In this document: one piece after another, positions 9,066 to 17,818 of the stretch | Layout of the letters: every line of letters starts with the position of its first letter | How positions within the stretch are numbered: position 1 is the stretch's first letter | Source of the DNA: Lachnospiraceae bacterium AD3010 | GTDB taxonomy: Bacteria > Bacillota > Clostridia > Lachnospirales > Lachnospiraceae | Direction of reading: 5' to 3' | Assembly: GCA_000622025.1 (NCBI GenBank) | Contig: KK211387.1 | Location: 62,001-126,000, forward strand | Length of the DNA stretch: 64,000 nt | Made by a program: the position numbers and the translations under genes | Notes under the pieces: generated by a model | Database searches by the model: none | What the model was told of the DNA's origin: nothing | Seen by the model: the letters and a program-made list of their open reading frames with translations, nothing else

Positions 9066-10154
9066 ATGAAGATAGCAATATATGGAGCAGGAAAGTTTGG
9101 GCAATATATTTACCAATGCCTGAACAAAAAAAATGATGTTACATGCTTTATTGACAATGATTTAAATATAAAAAATAAGATTGTCTGCGGATTGAAAGTC
9201 ATACATATAGATGAATTTAATGATGAATCAATTGACGTGGTGCTAGTAGCATTTTTAGGAGCTCTTCAATGCATCAAAGAATTAGAAAAATTGCGATGCA
9301 AAAGAATTGGAATTATACAGAGTTATGTTTTTTTAGAAAAAAGAGATTTTGACATTTGTTCAGAAGGCGATGTGATTTGGGATGATTTATGGAAACGTCC
9401 AATTCTGTGGCATCTACAAACCAATATTGTAGACTCGTGTAATTTAAATTGTAAAGGGTGCAGCCATTTTTCTAATCTTTTTAACCAAAATGACTCAGTG
9501 CCATTTGGTGTTTTTTGCAAAGATCTTGATAGAATTAGTAGGGAGACTTTCATCTGTAATTTTGCTTTTGTGGGTGGAGAACCGTTTCTGCATCCAAATC
9601 TTTCAGACTACATTGATTATGCTAGAACTAAACTGCCTTGTTCGAGGATTGTCATTTACACAAATGGTTTATTGATTCCTTGTGTAGACAAGAAGATTTT
9701 GAGAGAAATCAGTGAAAATAGAATAGAAATCTTCATTACTGGTTATAAGCCTACTCTTAAAATTATGGATTCCATAAAAAAAGAGTTAGATAGCTATAAC
9801 GTTAGTTTTACTATTGGGGATGAAATAAGTTCTTTTGGAAAGAACATTGATTTAGAAGGGTCTGAAGACAATATAAATAGATTTATTGAATGCAGAGAAT
9901 CAAAATGCCATTTTTTCAGAAACGGCAAAATTTACAAATGCCCTTTTGCGGCGTTAGGCAATGTTTTGTTTGATTATTATTCAATTGATATACATCTTAA
10001 TGATGGCGTTAAAATTCACGAGAATACCAATTGGGACAATCTGGTGGATGTACTAGATAACATGGCTACATCCGCATGTAAATATTGTGCAAAAGATACT
10101 GATTTTGAGTGGGAATGTGGCAAACAGCCTACGCTTAATGATTGGATAGTATAA
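9066..10154 (+). CDS. Radical SAM protein with N-terminal Rossmann-like module
   Basis: The protein has 362 residues and two parts. Residues 1-90 form a small Rossmann-like module (IAIYGAGKFGQYI, then CFIDND) shared with eleven other proteins of this cluster. Residues 115-360 are a radical SAM domain with the CxxxCxxC cluster motif at C125, C129 and C132 (SCNLNCKGCSHF) and GGEPFLHPNL after it. Further cysteines near the C-terminus (CRESKCHFF, KCPFA, ACKYC) could bind a second Fe-S cluster as in SPASM proteins. Its substrate is unknown. Position suggests radical chemistry on a sugar or sugar-linked group. Base composition is very AT-rich. Confidence 0.8.
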   Translation: MKIAIYGAGKFGQYIYQCLNKKNDVTCFIDNDLNIKNKIVCGLKVIHIDEFNDESIDVVLVAFLGALQCIKELEKLRCKRIGIIQSYVFLEKRDFDICSEGDVIWDDLWKRPILWHLQTNIVDSCNLNCKGCSHFSNLFNQNDSVPFGVFCKDLDRISRETFICNFAFVGGEPFLHPNLSDYIDYARTKLPCSRIVIYTNGLLIPCVDKKILREISENRIEIFITGYKPTLKIMDSIKKELDSYNVSFTIGDEISSFGKNIDLEGSEDNINRFIECRESKCHFFRNGKIYKCPFAALGNVLFDYYSIDIHLNDGVKIHENTNWDNLVDVLDNMATSACKYCAKDTDFEWECGKQPTLNDWIV

Positions 10155-10182
10155 CAGTAGATAGGTGGATAGGGAATCAGTT

Positions 10183-11214
10183 ATGGATAAGAAGATTGTT
10201 GTTTTTGGTACCGGGCAGTTTGGAAGAAAAGCAGTTGAGTATTTAAGGGTTTTGGGAATTTCTGATAAGGTAATTTTTTGCGAAACGAATGTAAAAGAAA
10301 AAAGAATAGGCAAAATTCCAGTGGTTTCTTTATTGGAACTTATAAGCGGTTATGCTGATATTGGAATAGTTTTAATCGCCATTAAGGATAAAAAAGAAAG
10401 CGAAAGGCTTAGAAGCTATTTTAGCAGTGTGTTCATTGATCGAATTCCTGTAATTGAAATTAGTGATTTTATCAGGGATAATTATGGCAAATTGGAAAAT
10501 GATGGAGATTCTCATTATTGTAATTTGTGTAATTCGTATCTTGATGAATTTCAACCGGGGTCAATTGCTGGAGACATTGAATTATTTAAAAAGCATCACA
10601 TTGTTGGAGCGGGATACAGGAGAAATATGTATTGTCCTGCATGTAAAGGAGATGACAGGTCCAGGTGGGTTTTGTATTGCCTGAGTAACTATACAGATAT
10701 ATTCAGCAGCCATTGTAATGTATTACATTTTGCGCCAGAAGATAATATTTCACAGAGAATACAGTCAAATTCTTACTGCGACTATTATTCTGGTGATATT
10801 TTGATAGAAAGAGCAATGCATAAAATAGATATAACAAACATACAATTTAAAGATGGATTTTTTGACTATATCATATTAAACCATGTAATGGAACATATAG
10901 TGAATGAAAGTGAGGCTGTAAGAGAGATAATAAGGGTATTAAAGCCAAGTGGCACAATTATCATGTCTTTCCCAATATGTCTAGATATGGTGACGCAGGA
11001 GGATGAAAATGTTATATCAGATAATGACAGATTGCAGCTTTATGGTCAGGTAGATCACGTGAGGTTGTATGGAAATGATTTTTTGACAAGATTTAAGAAC
11101 TATGGCTTAAGTATAGAAGTCTATTCTCCTACTAATTTTATGGCTGATCAAGATATTGAAAAGTATGGCTTCATTAAAGATGATATGTTATTAATGTGCA
11201 GGAAAGTGATTTAA
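10183..11214 (+). CDS. SAM methyltransferase with Rossmann-like module and zinc-ribbon-like cysteines
   Basis: ATG 10183 is preferred over GTG 10165 because it places KKIVVFGTGQFGRKA at the N-terminus and has purine-rich AGGGA upstream. Residues 1-100 are the shared Rossmann-like module. A four-cysteine motif follows (CNLCNSY and later YCPACKGDDRSRW). The C-terminal half is a class I methyltransferase with VLHFAPEDNIS as a diverged SAM loop and FDYIILNHVMEHI plus IIRVLKPSGTIIM as typical motifs. The target is unknown and probably a glycan component. The gene follows the radical SAM gene after 28 bp. Confidence 0.75.
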   Translation: MDKKIVVFGTGQFGRKAVEYLRVLGISDKVIFCETNVKEKRIGKIPVVSLLELISGYADIGIVLIAIKDKKESERLRSYFSSVFIDRIPVIEISDFIRDNYGKLENDGDSHYCNLCNSYLDEFQPGSIAGDIELFKKHHIVGAGYRRNMYCPACKGDDRSRWVLYCLSNYTDIFSSHCNVLHFAPEDNISQRIQSNSYCDYYSGDILIERAMHKIDITNIQFKDGFFDYIILNHVMEHIVNESEAVREIIRVLKPSGTIIMSFPICLDMVTQEDENVISDNDRLQLYGQVDHVRLYGNDFLTRFKNYGLSIEVYSPTNFMADQDIEKYGFIKDDMLLMCRKVI

Positions 11215-11263
11215 GTTGGTTCAATTAGACCTTAGATGATGATATTCCAGAGAGGGGATTAAG

Positions 11264-12328
11264 ATGGATGAACTTTCCAAAATGAAAACAGTATCCTTAA
11301 ATGTCCACTGTGCTTTACATGATAGCGACTACATTTATATTTTTCCTGAAGAATTCAATTGTTTATATAGACTTTGTTTGTTGGATAGAAGTATTGAAAA
11401 TCTAGGATTTATACCGTGGGAGAGTAAATGTGAAAATCGATTATTTGAAAAAATAATCAAATCAGGGGATAAGATTTTTTTTGTTCCGTTTTGTGCCAAA
11501 TATCTAACTGTGTATAATACGGCCACATTGGAGTATTTAAAGATAGATATTCGGAATGCTGAAGGTATTCAAGTTCAGGGAACGTTTGGGGATGCATTTG
11601 CAGCTGATAAATATGTGTATATAATCGGGGGGACTGCGCCTGTTATTGTCAGGGTTGATATTGACGATTATAGTGTGCAAGTCTTAAGGGGATGCTTTGA
11701 TGACGTAAAACCAATGTTATTCAATCCTTCTGATGCCTATTTCAGATCCTGTGGGATCGTTCATGATAATTGTTTTATTACCCCTTTTTGTAACGCAAAT
11801 GCTGTATTGGTGTTCTACTACAGAGAAATGAAACACGAGATAATTCAGATAGCTAAAGAAGAAAATGGTTATTCGGGGATAAGAGAAACGGACAACTATA
11901 TCTGGCTTTCACCAAGGAGAGGTGGGATGTCTGTAGTAAAATGTGATAAGAATTTCAAGGTTATAGAGACAACTAAGATTTATGAGAATACTTTGCTGTC
12001 AGGACTTGAGATTATTAATGGTAATCCAACTCTATTTACATTTCAACCAATAACACATAAGTATGACCATATATCATTTATGGCTGAGAAAGAAAGACTG
12101 TCGACAGATGGTGCATATCGTGTTTATAAAGATTTGCGAACGATGAAACTTTCTATAGAAGACCAGAATGATAAGATTTTTGATGACGCTATTCAGATTT
12201 CAGCAAGGATCAATGATATTGGTATGTGGATAAAACAGTATAGTATTGATGGCATAATTCCGGAGACTCGAATAGATAGTATGGAAATGTTTATTGCCGC
12301 TGTCATGTCAAATAATGAGGAGGCTTAA
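11264..12328 (+). CDS. Uncharacterised protein, beta-propeller-like
   Basis: No family is recognised with confidence. The 354-residue chain consists mainly of short hydrophobic strands separated by turns, with repeated blocks such as YIYIFPEEFNCLYR, KIFFVPFCAKYLTVY, YVYIIGGTAPVIVR and YIWLSPRRGGMSVV at rather regular intervals, as in a Kelch- or WD-like propeller. There is no signal peptide or membrane segment, so it is probably cytosolic. It is one of only three complete genes in the 9-27 kb chain without the Rossmann-like module. The next gene starts directly at its stop codon. It may serve as a binding or scaffold protein; that is a guess. Confidence 0.55.
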   Translation: MDELSKMKTVSLNVHCALHDSDYIYIFPEEFNCLYRLCLLDRSIENLGFIPWESKCENRLFEKIIKSGDKIFFVPFCAKYLTVYNTATLEYLKIDIRNAEGIQVQGTFGDAFAADKYVYIIGGTAPVIVRVDIDDYSVQVLRGCFDDVKPMLFNPSDAYFRSCGIVHDNCFITPFCNANAVLVFYYREMKHEIIQIAKEENGYSGIRETDNYIWLSPRRGGMSVVKCDKNFKVIETTKIYENTLLSGLEIINGNPTLFTFQPITHKYDHISFMAEKERLSTDGAYRVYKDLRTMKLSIEDQNDKIFDDAIQISARINDIGMWIKQYSIDGIIPETRIDSMEMFIAAVMSNNEEA

Positions 12329-13339
12329 ATGAAACAGATAGCAATTTGGGGTGCTGGGAATAATGGGAAAGGGTTTTACGAATATGTGAATAAAACTGTT
12401 ACGCAGGTTCTATGCTTTGTGGACAATAATGGACTGCTATGGGATAGTACACTTAATAATGTTCCAATTATTTCACCAAATAAACTGTTGGATATGCCAG
12501 AAATCATAGTTGTTGTCTGCACGGTTTTCGAGGATGAAGTACTAGACCAGTGTAAAAGAATGGGATTAAAAAATGTATTGTCTGGTAAATTATCAGTCGA
12601 AAACTATGGGATAATCTCGGAATACCTAAGACCTGAAGTTATGCCAAGAATAATAAAAAATATGCTTGAGCCAATACGAGGCCAAGTACATGAAAACTAT
12701 TGGCGTAACATTTTTGTAGATACGGTAAAAGGATATGATTGGTATAATGTTACCTCGATTTCATTGGGGCGTTGGGCTATTGGGTATTCATATGCATATG
12801 TTTTATCAAGAACTCTTAATTCTCTAAAACCTTCTAAAATTCTAGAATGTGGATTGGGACAGAGCACAAAAATAATCAATAGTTATGTGAATTACCATCC
12901 GAGATCACAGGCTGATATAGTTGAGCAAGATTATGATTGGCTTTCTTTTTTTACTAATGAAAATATGATTAATGATCGAGTTAAAATTCATCATCGAGAT
13001 ATAAAACAGATTAATCAAAATGGCAAAAGCTGTTATGTATATAATGATTTTGGCTCTGTTGTATCTGGTAATAAATACACTGTGATATCTATTGATGGAC
13101 CTTGGGGAAGCAAAGAAATATCAAGGATAGATGTAATAGATTATATTCCTGAGCTGTTGGATGAGAGCTTTGCAATACTGTTGGATGATTATCATAAACC
13201 TGGTGAGCAGGCTATGGTTCGGATGCTTTCGGAGAAATTAAATAGCTGTGGCATTTTACACAGCATTAAAAGCTATGGCGGAGAAAAAGCAATGGCTATT
13301 ATTGTTTCTGAAAATAACAGATTTCTCACAACACTGTAA
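12329..13339 (+). CDS. Methyltransferase-like protein with N-terminal Rossmann-like module
   Basis: A chain of 336 residues. Residues 1-95 carry the shared module (IAIWGAGNNGKGF, CFVDNNG). The C-terminal part looks like a class I methyltransferase: KILECGLGQSTKII is a SAM-loop variant, ADIVEQDYDW the acidic strand-2 end and VISIDGPWGS the strand-4 motif. ATG directly follows the stop of the propeller-like gene, and GAGGAGG upstream serves as ribosome site. The substrate is unknown. Confidence 0.7.
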   Translation: MKQIAIWGAGNNGKGFYEYVNKTVTQVLCFVDNNGLLWDSTLNNVPIISPNKLLDMPEIIVVVCTVFEDEVLDQCKRMGLKNVLSGKLSVENYGIISEYLRPEVMPRIIKNMLEPIRGQVHENYWRNIFVDTVKGYDWYNVTSISLGRWAIGYSYAYVLSRTLNSLKPSKILECGLGQSTKIINSYVNYHPRSQADIVEQDYDWLSFFTNENMINDRVKIHHRDIKQINQNGKSCYVYNDFGSVVSGNKYTVISIDGPWGSKEISRIDVIDYIPELLDESFAILLDDYHKPGEQAMVRMLSEKLNSCGILHSIKSYGGEKAMAIIVSENNRFLTTL

Positions 13340-13371
13340 GAATTATCATTATTTCAAAAAGGTGGATAATT

Positions 13372-14202
13372 ATGGAAAAAGACTTATTTTCAGTTGTAAT
13401 TCCGACGTATAACAGAAGACATGTCATTTCGAGAGCTATTAATAGTGTTCTGAGTCAGTCGTATAGGAATATTGAATTAATAGTTGTAGATGATGGATCC
13501 GAAGATGATACGAGAGGTTTATTTATAGATAATAAAGAGTTTGAGAGTATTCTTTATCATTACGTGAATCATGGTGGAGCTCAAAAAGCTAGAAACGCAG
13601 GGCTTAATTTGGCCCATGGAGAATATGTTCTTTTTTTGGATTCTGATGATGAATTATTGCCTACATGTATTGACATGATGGTAAATGAATATAATTCAGA
13701 TCATTCAATAGACTCAGTATATGGACTGACGGGACTGAAAAACGCAGATGGTTCATTGCGATTAGCCAGAAACGATTTTCTTAAAGGAAATGTTTATAAG
13801 GAAGTTTTAGAACAGGGCTATTTGACATCTTCGTCTTTTATATCAATGAGAAGAAGCATATTCAAAGAAATTGGTGATTGGGATGAACTATTACCATCAA
13901 GTCAGGATGATGATATATGTTTTCGTATTGCAAAAAAATTTAAGATAGGGTTTGTTGACAAAATTGTTGGGGTATATGGTGTTGGCGCTGGAAATCAAAT
14001 AGGAGGCTCTGGCAAGAGGGTAGCTATTGGTTGGTGGATGTTATGGAAGAAATATGAGAAGGACGTTATTTCATATTGTGGAAATGAGATACTGATAAAG
14101 CATTTAGAGGAATGCGCCAGTAGATTCAAAGTGGAAAAAATGGATGTTGAATACAATGAGGTGGTGAATAGATTAAATTCTATTAGAGGAGGTTTGATTT
14201 GA
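13372..14202 (+). CDS. Family 2 glycosyltransferase
   Basis: A GT-A fold glycosyltransferase of 276 residues. It starts with FSVVIPTYNRRHVIS and IVVDDGSEDDT, followed by the GGAQKARNAGL block and the metal-binding FLDSDDELL. GDWDELLPSSQDDDICFR is the acceptor-side region with the likely catalytic acid residues. There is no membrane segment, so it acts at the inner face of the membrane on a lipid-linked or cytosolic acceptor. This is one of the few proteins in the chain without the Rossmann-like module. Donor and linkage cannot be read from the sequence. The FkbM-type gene starts 2 bp after it. Confidence 0.88.
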   Translation: MEKDLFSVVIPTYNRRHVISRAINSVLSQSYRNIELIVVDDGSEDDTRGLFIDNKEFESILYHYVNHGGAQKARNAGLNLAHGEYVLFLDSDDELLPTCIDMMVNEYNSDHSIDSVYGLTGLKNADGSLRLARNDFLKGNVYKEVLEQGYLTSSSFISMRRSIFKEIGDWDELLPSSQDDDICFRIAKKFKIGFVDKIVGVYGVGAGNQIGGSGKRVAIGWWMLWKKYEKDVISYCGNEILIKHLEECASRFKVEKMDVEYNEVVNRLNSIRGGLI

Positions 14203-14203
14203 T

Positions 14204-15190
14204 ATGAACATTAATGTAATGGGCGTGGGAAAGTATTATCAATTAAAAAAAGAACAAATTTTCAATGACTATGGTGTGATAGGCATATATGATAATGATA
14301 TAAGAATTATTGGAACAAATATTGATAGCTTCGTTGTAATGGATGCAAAGAAACTATCAAAGGGGGACAATGTATTGATTGCTAGTCCTGCTAATAAATA
14401 CGTTATGGTTAATCAGATTTTAGAGCAGGGAATTGAAGAAGAAAATATTAGTTTTGTGACGGAAGATTGGATGAAAAACATGGGGGGGATGCTGAGGGTA
14501 AGTAAGAATAAAGTAATATTTGAGTCTTTTGATGGGGTAAGCGTCTATTTGGATAATGAATTTCAAGAGGCTATATTTAGAGATATCTTTGTTAATGAAT
14601 GCTATAACTACAACTGTACAGAACCATACATAGTTATTGACATTGGAGTTAATGCTGGTTTTGCATCATTGTTTTTTGCCTACAAGGATGAGGTGGCAAA
14701 AGTATATGGTTATGAGCCGGATGGTTTGTTATTCAAAGAGGCTCAAATTAATATCAAACTTAATCCAAAGATTGAAGAAAAAGTAGAAGTTTTTCCATAT
14801 GCCTTAGCGAATGGCAATAGAGTGGAAAAGTATGTGAATATTGAACATGGCAATGGTGTGTGTGGAATTAGAAAAATAAGAAGTGACGACAATAATACTT
14901 CAGTATTTGAAATTGATTGCGTTGATGTAGCCGATGAACTTGAGAAAATAGTGAAAAAACATCCTACAGAAAAAATCTTATTAAAAAGTGACTGCGAAGG
15001 CGCCGAATATGAAATATTTGAACGACTGGAGAATACTGGCTGGATAGATAAAATAGACGCAATAGTTATGGAATGGCATTTGGGAAAGCGAGGGGCGTTA
15101 GAAGCTTTTCTTTTAAAACATAGGTTTGCATATATTATAAAAAATACAACAGAACAGTATGGATTATGCTATGCACAGAGATGTATGTAG
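14204..15190 (+). CDS. FkbM-family methyltransferase with N-terminal Rossmann-like module
   Basis: Residues 1-95 are a weak copy of the shared module (INVMGVGKYYQL, GIYDND). The C-terminal two thirds are FkbM-like: VIDIGVNAGFASLFFA is the SAM loop, YGYEPDGLLFKEAQINIKL the FkbM-typical strand 2, and LLKSDCEGAEYEIFE the strand-4 motif with the D-x-E-G-x-E core. FkbM enzymes O-methylate hydroxyls, often on sugars. A second FkbM-plus-module protein lies at 22,965 with the domains arranged in a similar way. It is AT-rich like its neighbours. Confidence 0.85.
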   Translation: MNINVMGVGKYYQLKKEQIFNDYGVIGIYDNDIRIIGTNIDSFVVMDAKKLSKGDNVLIASPANKYVMVNQILEQGIEEENISFVTEDWMKNMGGMLRVSKNKVIFESFDGVSVYLDNEFQEAIFRDIFVNECYNYNCTEPYIVIDIGVNAGFASLFFAYKDEVAKVYGYEPDGLLFKEAQINIKLNPKIEEKVEVFPYALANGNRVEKYVNIEHGNGVCGIRKIRSDDNNTSVFEIDCVDVADELEKIVKKHPTEKILLKSDCEGAEYEIFERLENTGWIDKIDAIVMEWHLGKRGALEAFLLKHRFAYIIKNTTEQYGLCYAQRCM

Positions 15191-15220
15191 TGTTTATTAA
15201 AATGGAGCGGTTAGGATGAA

Positions 15221-16684
15221 ATGCAAAAAATAGGGATAATATTGGATTGCGAACCAAATTGGGGAGGTAGTTTTCAATACGCCCAATGCTTATTTGAGGC
15301 AGTGTATAGTTTTTCACAGACAAAAGAAACTGAATTGCTAGCATTTTACATTCAACCCGGATGGTTGGATTATTTAAGTGGTTTTAATGTGAAATGCATC
15401 AAAATAGCTGGTGAGTATATAAGAGATACAATAACCATTGATTCAGAAAAATGTATGTTTGTTGTTGGAACTGCTCAGACTGGATGGAGCGAGCGATTAG
15501 TGACGCCAGTTATTGAACCAATACATGACTTGATGCATCGATATGAGCCTGGGTTCCCTGAAGTGAGTGAGAATGACACTTATGAACGGCGAGAGCAATT
15601 GTTTCTGTCGATTGTAAGGAATGCAGTAGGTGTTTTGGTTGATTCAAACGAAGGTGCACGACATGTAAAGGATTCTTACGGGGATTGCTATAAAGATAAG
15701 ATTTATGTGCTTCCATTTGCTGCTCCGCATTATCTTTTTGATGATGGAGAATCAGTTGAACTACCTTTTGATAAGTACTTCTTTTATCCTGCGCAGTTTT
15801 GGACACATAAAAACCATATTAACTTGATATATGCTGTGGCAAAATTGCGTGATCAAGGCATATTAGTTAAAGTCGTTTTTGTTGGTTCAAAAAAGAATGG
15901 CTATGATGTTGTTGCAACGCTCATTGATAAATTGAAATTGAACGAACAGATATCAATACTAGGTTATGTGTCTGATGCAAAAATGAGATTCCTTTATGAA
16001 AATGCATGCGCATTATTCATGCCGACCTTTTTTGGTCCGACTAACATTCCGCCGATAGAAGCAATAACCTTAGGATGTCCGGTGGCTGTTTCCAACATCT
16101 ATGGAATGCCTGAGCAATTAGGAAATGCAGCTTTGTATTTTGATCCTTCCGATGTTGATGGGATTGCTTCGGCAATGAACAATTTATGGGAAGATGAATC
16201 TCTACGTAAAAGGTTGATCAAAGAAGGTAATCTAATCTCAAATAGATTTTCGCTGGAAACGTTTAACAAAAATTTTGAAACTATCGGAAATGCTGTATTA
16301 GAACGAATAGAGATAGAAAGAGCATTATTTTCAGAGATACTTTCTTTCTGTGAAAACCATAGTAGATTGTACATATATGGTGCTGGTGAATATGCATTTA
16401 GGATTAAGCATATTCTTGATAAAAAGCATATCTTTATTGACCAGATTGTTGTAACATCGGCTGCAAATAATCAGAAAACAAATTCTTTTTTCAACAAATC
16501 AATTGCTGATGTATCAAACACTCAATTTGGAGAGAATGATGGCGTAATTGTTGCGATGTCTTCTAAGTATATCGAGGAAGTGATTGCTGTCTTGAAAGAA
16601 AGACAAGTGAAGAGTGACGATATTTTTGTGACTAATGAGAGCTGGCTGAGAAATGCTTATTTCAATATTTTTATGATGAGTTGA
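15221..16684 (+). CDS. Family 4 glycosyltransferase with C-terminal Rossmann-like module
   Basis: A GT-B enzyme of 487 residues. The N-terminal domain starts LDCEPNWGGSFQYAQ, and the nucleotide-sugar domain has YPAQFWTHKNHINLI and PTFFGPTNIPPIEAI, the latter being the E-x7-E region of GT4. Residues 385-480 are an added module (IYGAGEYAFRIK, later GVIVAMSSKYIEEVI) like the one found at the N-termini of neighbouring enzymes. ATG 15221 has TTAGGA at about 15211-15216. It most likely adds a sugar to the surface glycan or a glycoprotein. The module's position at the C-terminus shows that it is a mobile unit. Confidence 0.85.
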   Translation: MQKIGIILDCEPNWGGSFQYAQCLFEAVYSFSQTKETELLAFYIQPGWLDYLSGFNVKCIKIAGEYIRDTITIDSEKCMFVVGTAQTGWSERLVTPVIEPIHDLMHRYEPGFPEVSENDTYERREQLFLSIVRNAVGVLVDSNEGARHVKDSYGDCYKDKIYVLPFAAPHYLFDDGESVELPFDKYFFYPAQFWTHKNHINLIYAVAKLRDQGILVKVVFVGSKKNGYDVVATLIDKLKLNEQISILGYVSDAKMRFLYENACALFMPTFFGPTNIPPIEAITLGCPVAVSNIYGMPEQLGNAALYFDPSDVDGIASAMNNLWEDESLRKRLIKEGNLISNRFSLETFNKNFETIGNAVLERIEIERALFSEILSFCENHSRLYIYGAGEYAFRIKHILDKKHIFIDQIVVTSAANNQKTNSFFNKSIADVSNTQFGENDGVIVAMSSKYIEEVIAVLKERQVKSDDIFVTNESWLRNAYFNIFMMS

Positions 16685-16711
16685 TGTGCACAAGTTACAG
16701 CTAATGGAAAA

Positions 16712-17818
16712 ATGAAGAAACTAGTTAGTATTATAACAGTTACATACAATGTTGCAGATACAATAGTAAAGACCATCGAGAGCGTTCTTGGCCAAACCTT
16801 TGATAATATTGAGTATATTATCGTTGATGGTATGTCCACTGATGGAACCTGGGAAAAAATCTGCAAGTACAGGGACCGAATCTCAGTGTTAATCCATGAA
16901 CCGGATGAAGGGTTGTATTATGCCATGAACAAGGGGATTCAAAGAGCAAGTGGGGATATTATAGGAATCATTAACGGCGATGATTGGTATGAGTCGGATG
17001 CTGTTGAGACTGCTGTTTCAATGATGGATGATGCAACAGATATAACCTATGGAGATATAAATCTTATTTTTGAAGATGGAAGTGTTGGAACTTCAAAGGG
17101 GGAACAGATTGAAGATATATGGTTTAACATGGTTCCTCATCCTTCGATATTTGTAAGAAAAGAGATATATTTACGAATGGGCTCTTTCAATACTGATTAT
17201 AAAATAGCAGCAGACTATGAGATGATCTTAAGGTTTTATTCATTGGGCGCCAGATTCAAATATGTTAAACATTGCTTTGCTATTTTTCGTAAGGGAGGCC
17301 TTACAACGCAAAGGGTTTTGGATACAGCTAAAGAAGTGGTTCAAATTTCTCTGAAATATATCGATAAATGTGATAATCGGGAGAAATATATTCCACTTAT
17401 TGAAAACAGATATTTATCATCTGTTTTTGATTATGTTTGTTCGTCTGATAACTGTAAATTTGTGCAGGATATTAAGAACTCATTTCAAAATCCAGATGGT
17501 CAGTTATGCGTTTTTGGCGCAGGTTATTGGGGAGTAGAAGTGATAAGAAAAATCAATGAGTGTGGATTACTTTGCACGGGGATAGTTGATAATTCGTCAG
17601 AAAAGAATGGAAAAAGTATTGAAGGAATAAGAGTTATGTCTCCGGACTGCTTGCGCAATGGGAAATGGAATGTGATAATTGCACTAATTAAAGGACATGA
17701 AAAAGTAAGCGAGCAACTGCGTAAGTACAATAACCCAGATTTACGTTTTATTTGGTTTCCGGATATAAATGAAACATTCAGAAGTAATATGCACATGGAG
17801 CAGTGGATTGACCAATGA
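16712..17818 (+). CDS. Family 2 glycosyltransferase with C-terminal Rossmann-like module
   Basis: The chain has 368 residues. Residues 1-250 are a WcaA-like GT2: VSIITVTYNVADTIV, YIIVDGMSTDGTW and the metal motif INGDDWYE, then DYKIAADYEMILRF as the catalytic region. Residues 265-360 are the shared module (LCVFGAGYWGVEVI, GIVDNSSEKNGK). The last four bases overlap the start of the GT4 gene (ATGA), so the two are probably translated together. Donor unknown. Confidence 0.85.
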   Translation: MKKLVSIITVTYNVADTIVKTIESVLGQTFDNIEYIIVDGMSTDGTWEKICKYRDRISVLIHEPDEGLYYAMNKGIQRASGDIIGIINGDDWYESDAVETAVSMMDDATDITYGDINLIFEDGSVGTSKGEQIEDIWFNMVPHPSIFVRKEIYLRMGSFNTDYKIAADYEMILRFYSLGARFKYVKHCFAIFRKGGLTTQRVLDTAKEVVQISLKYIDKCDNREKYIPLIENRYLSSVFDYVCSSDNCKFVQDIKNSFQNPDGQLCVFGAGYWGVEVIRKINECGLLCTGIVDNSSEKNGKSIEGIRVMSPDCLRNGKWNVIIALIKGHEKVSEQLRKYNNPDLRFIWFPDINETFRSNMHMEQWIDQ

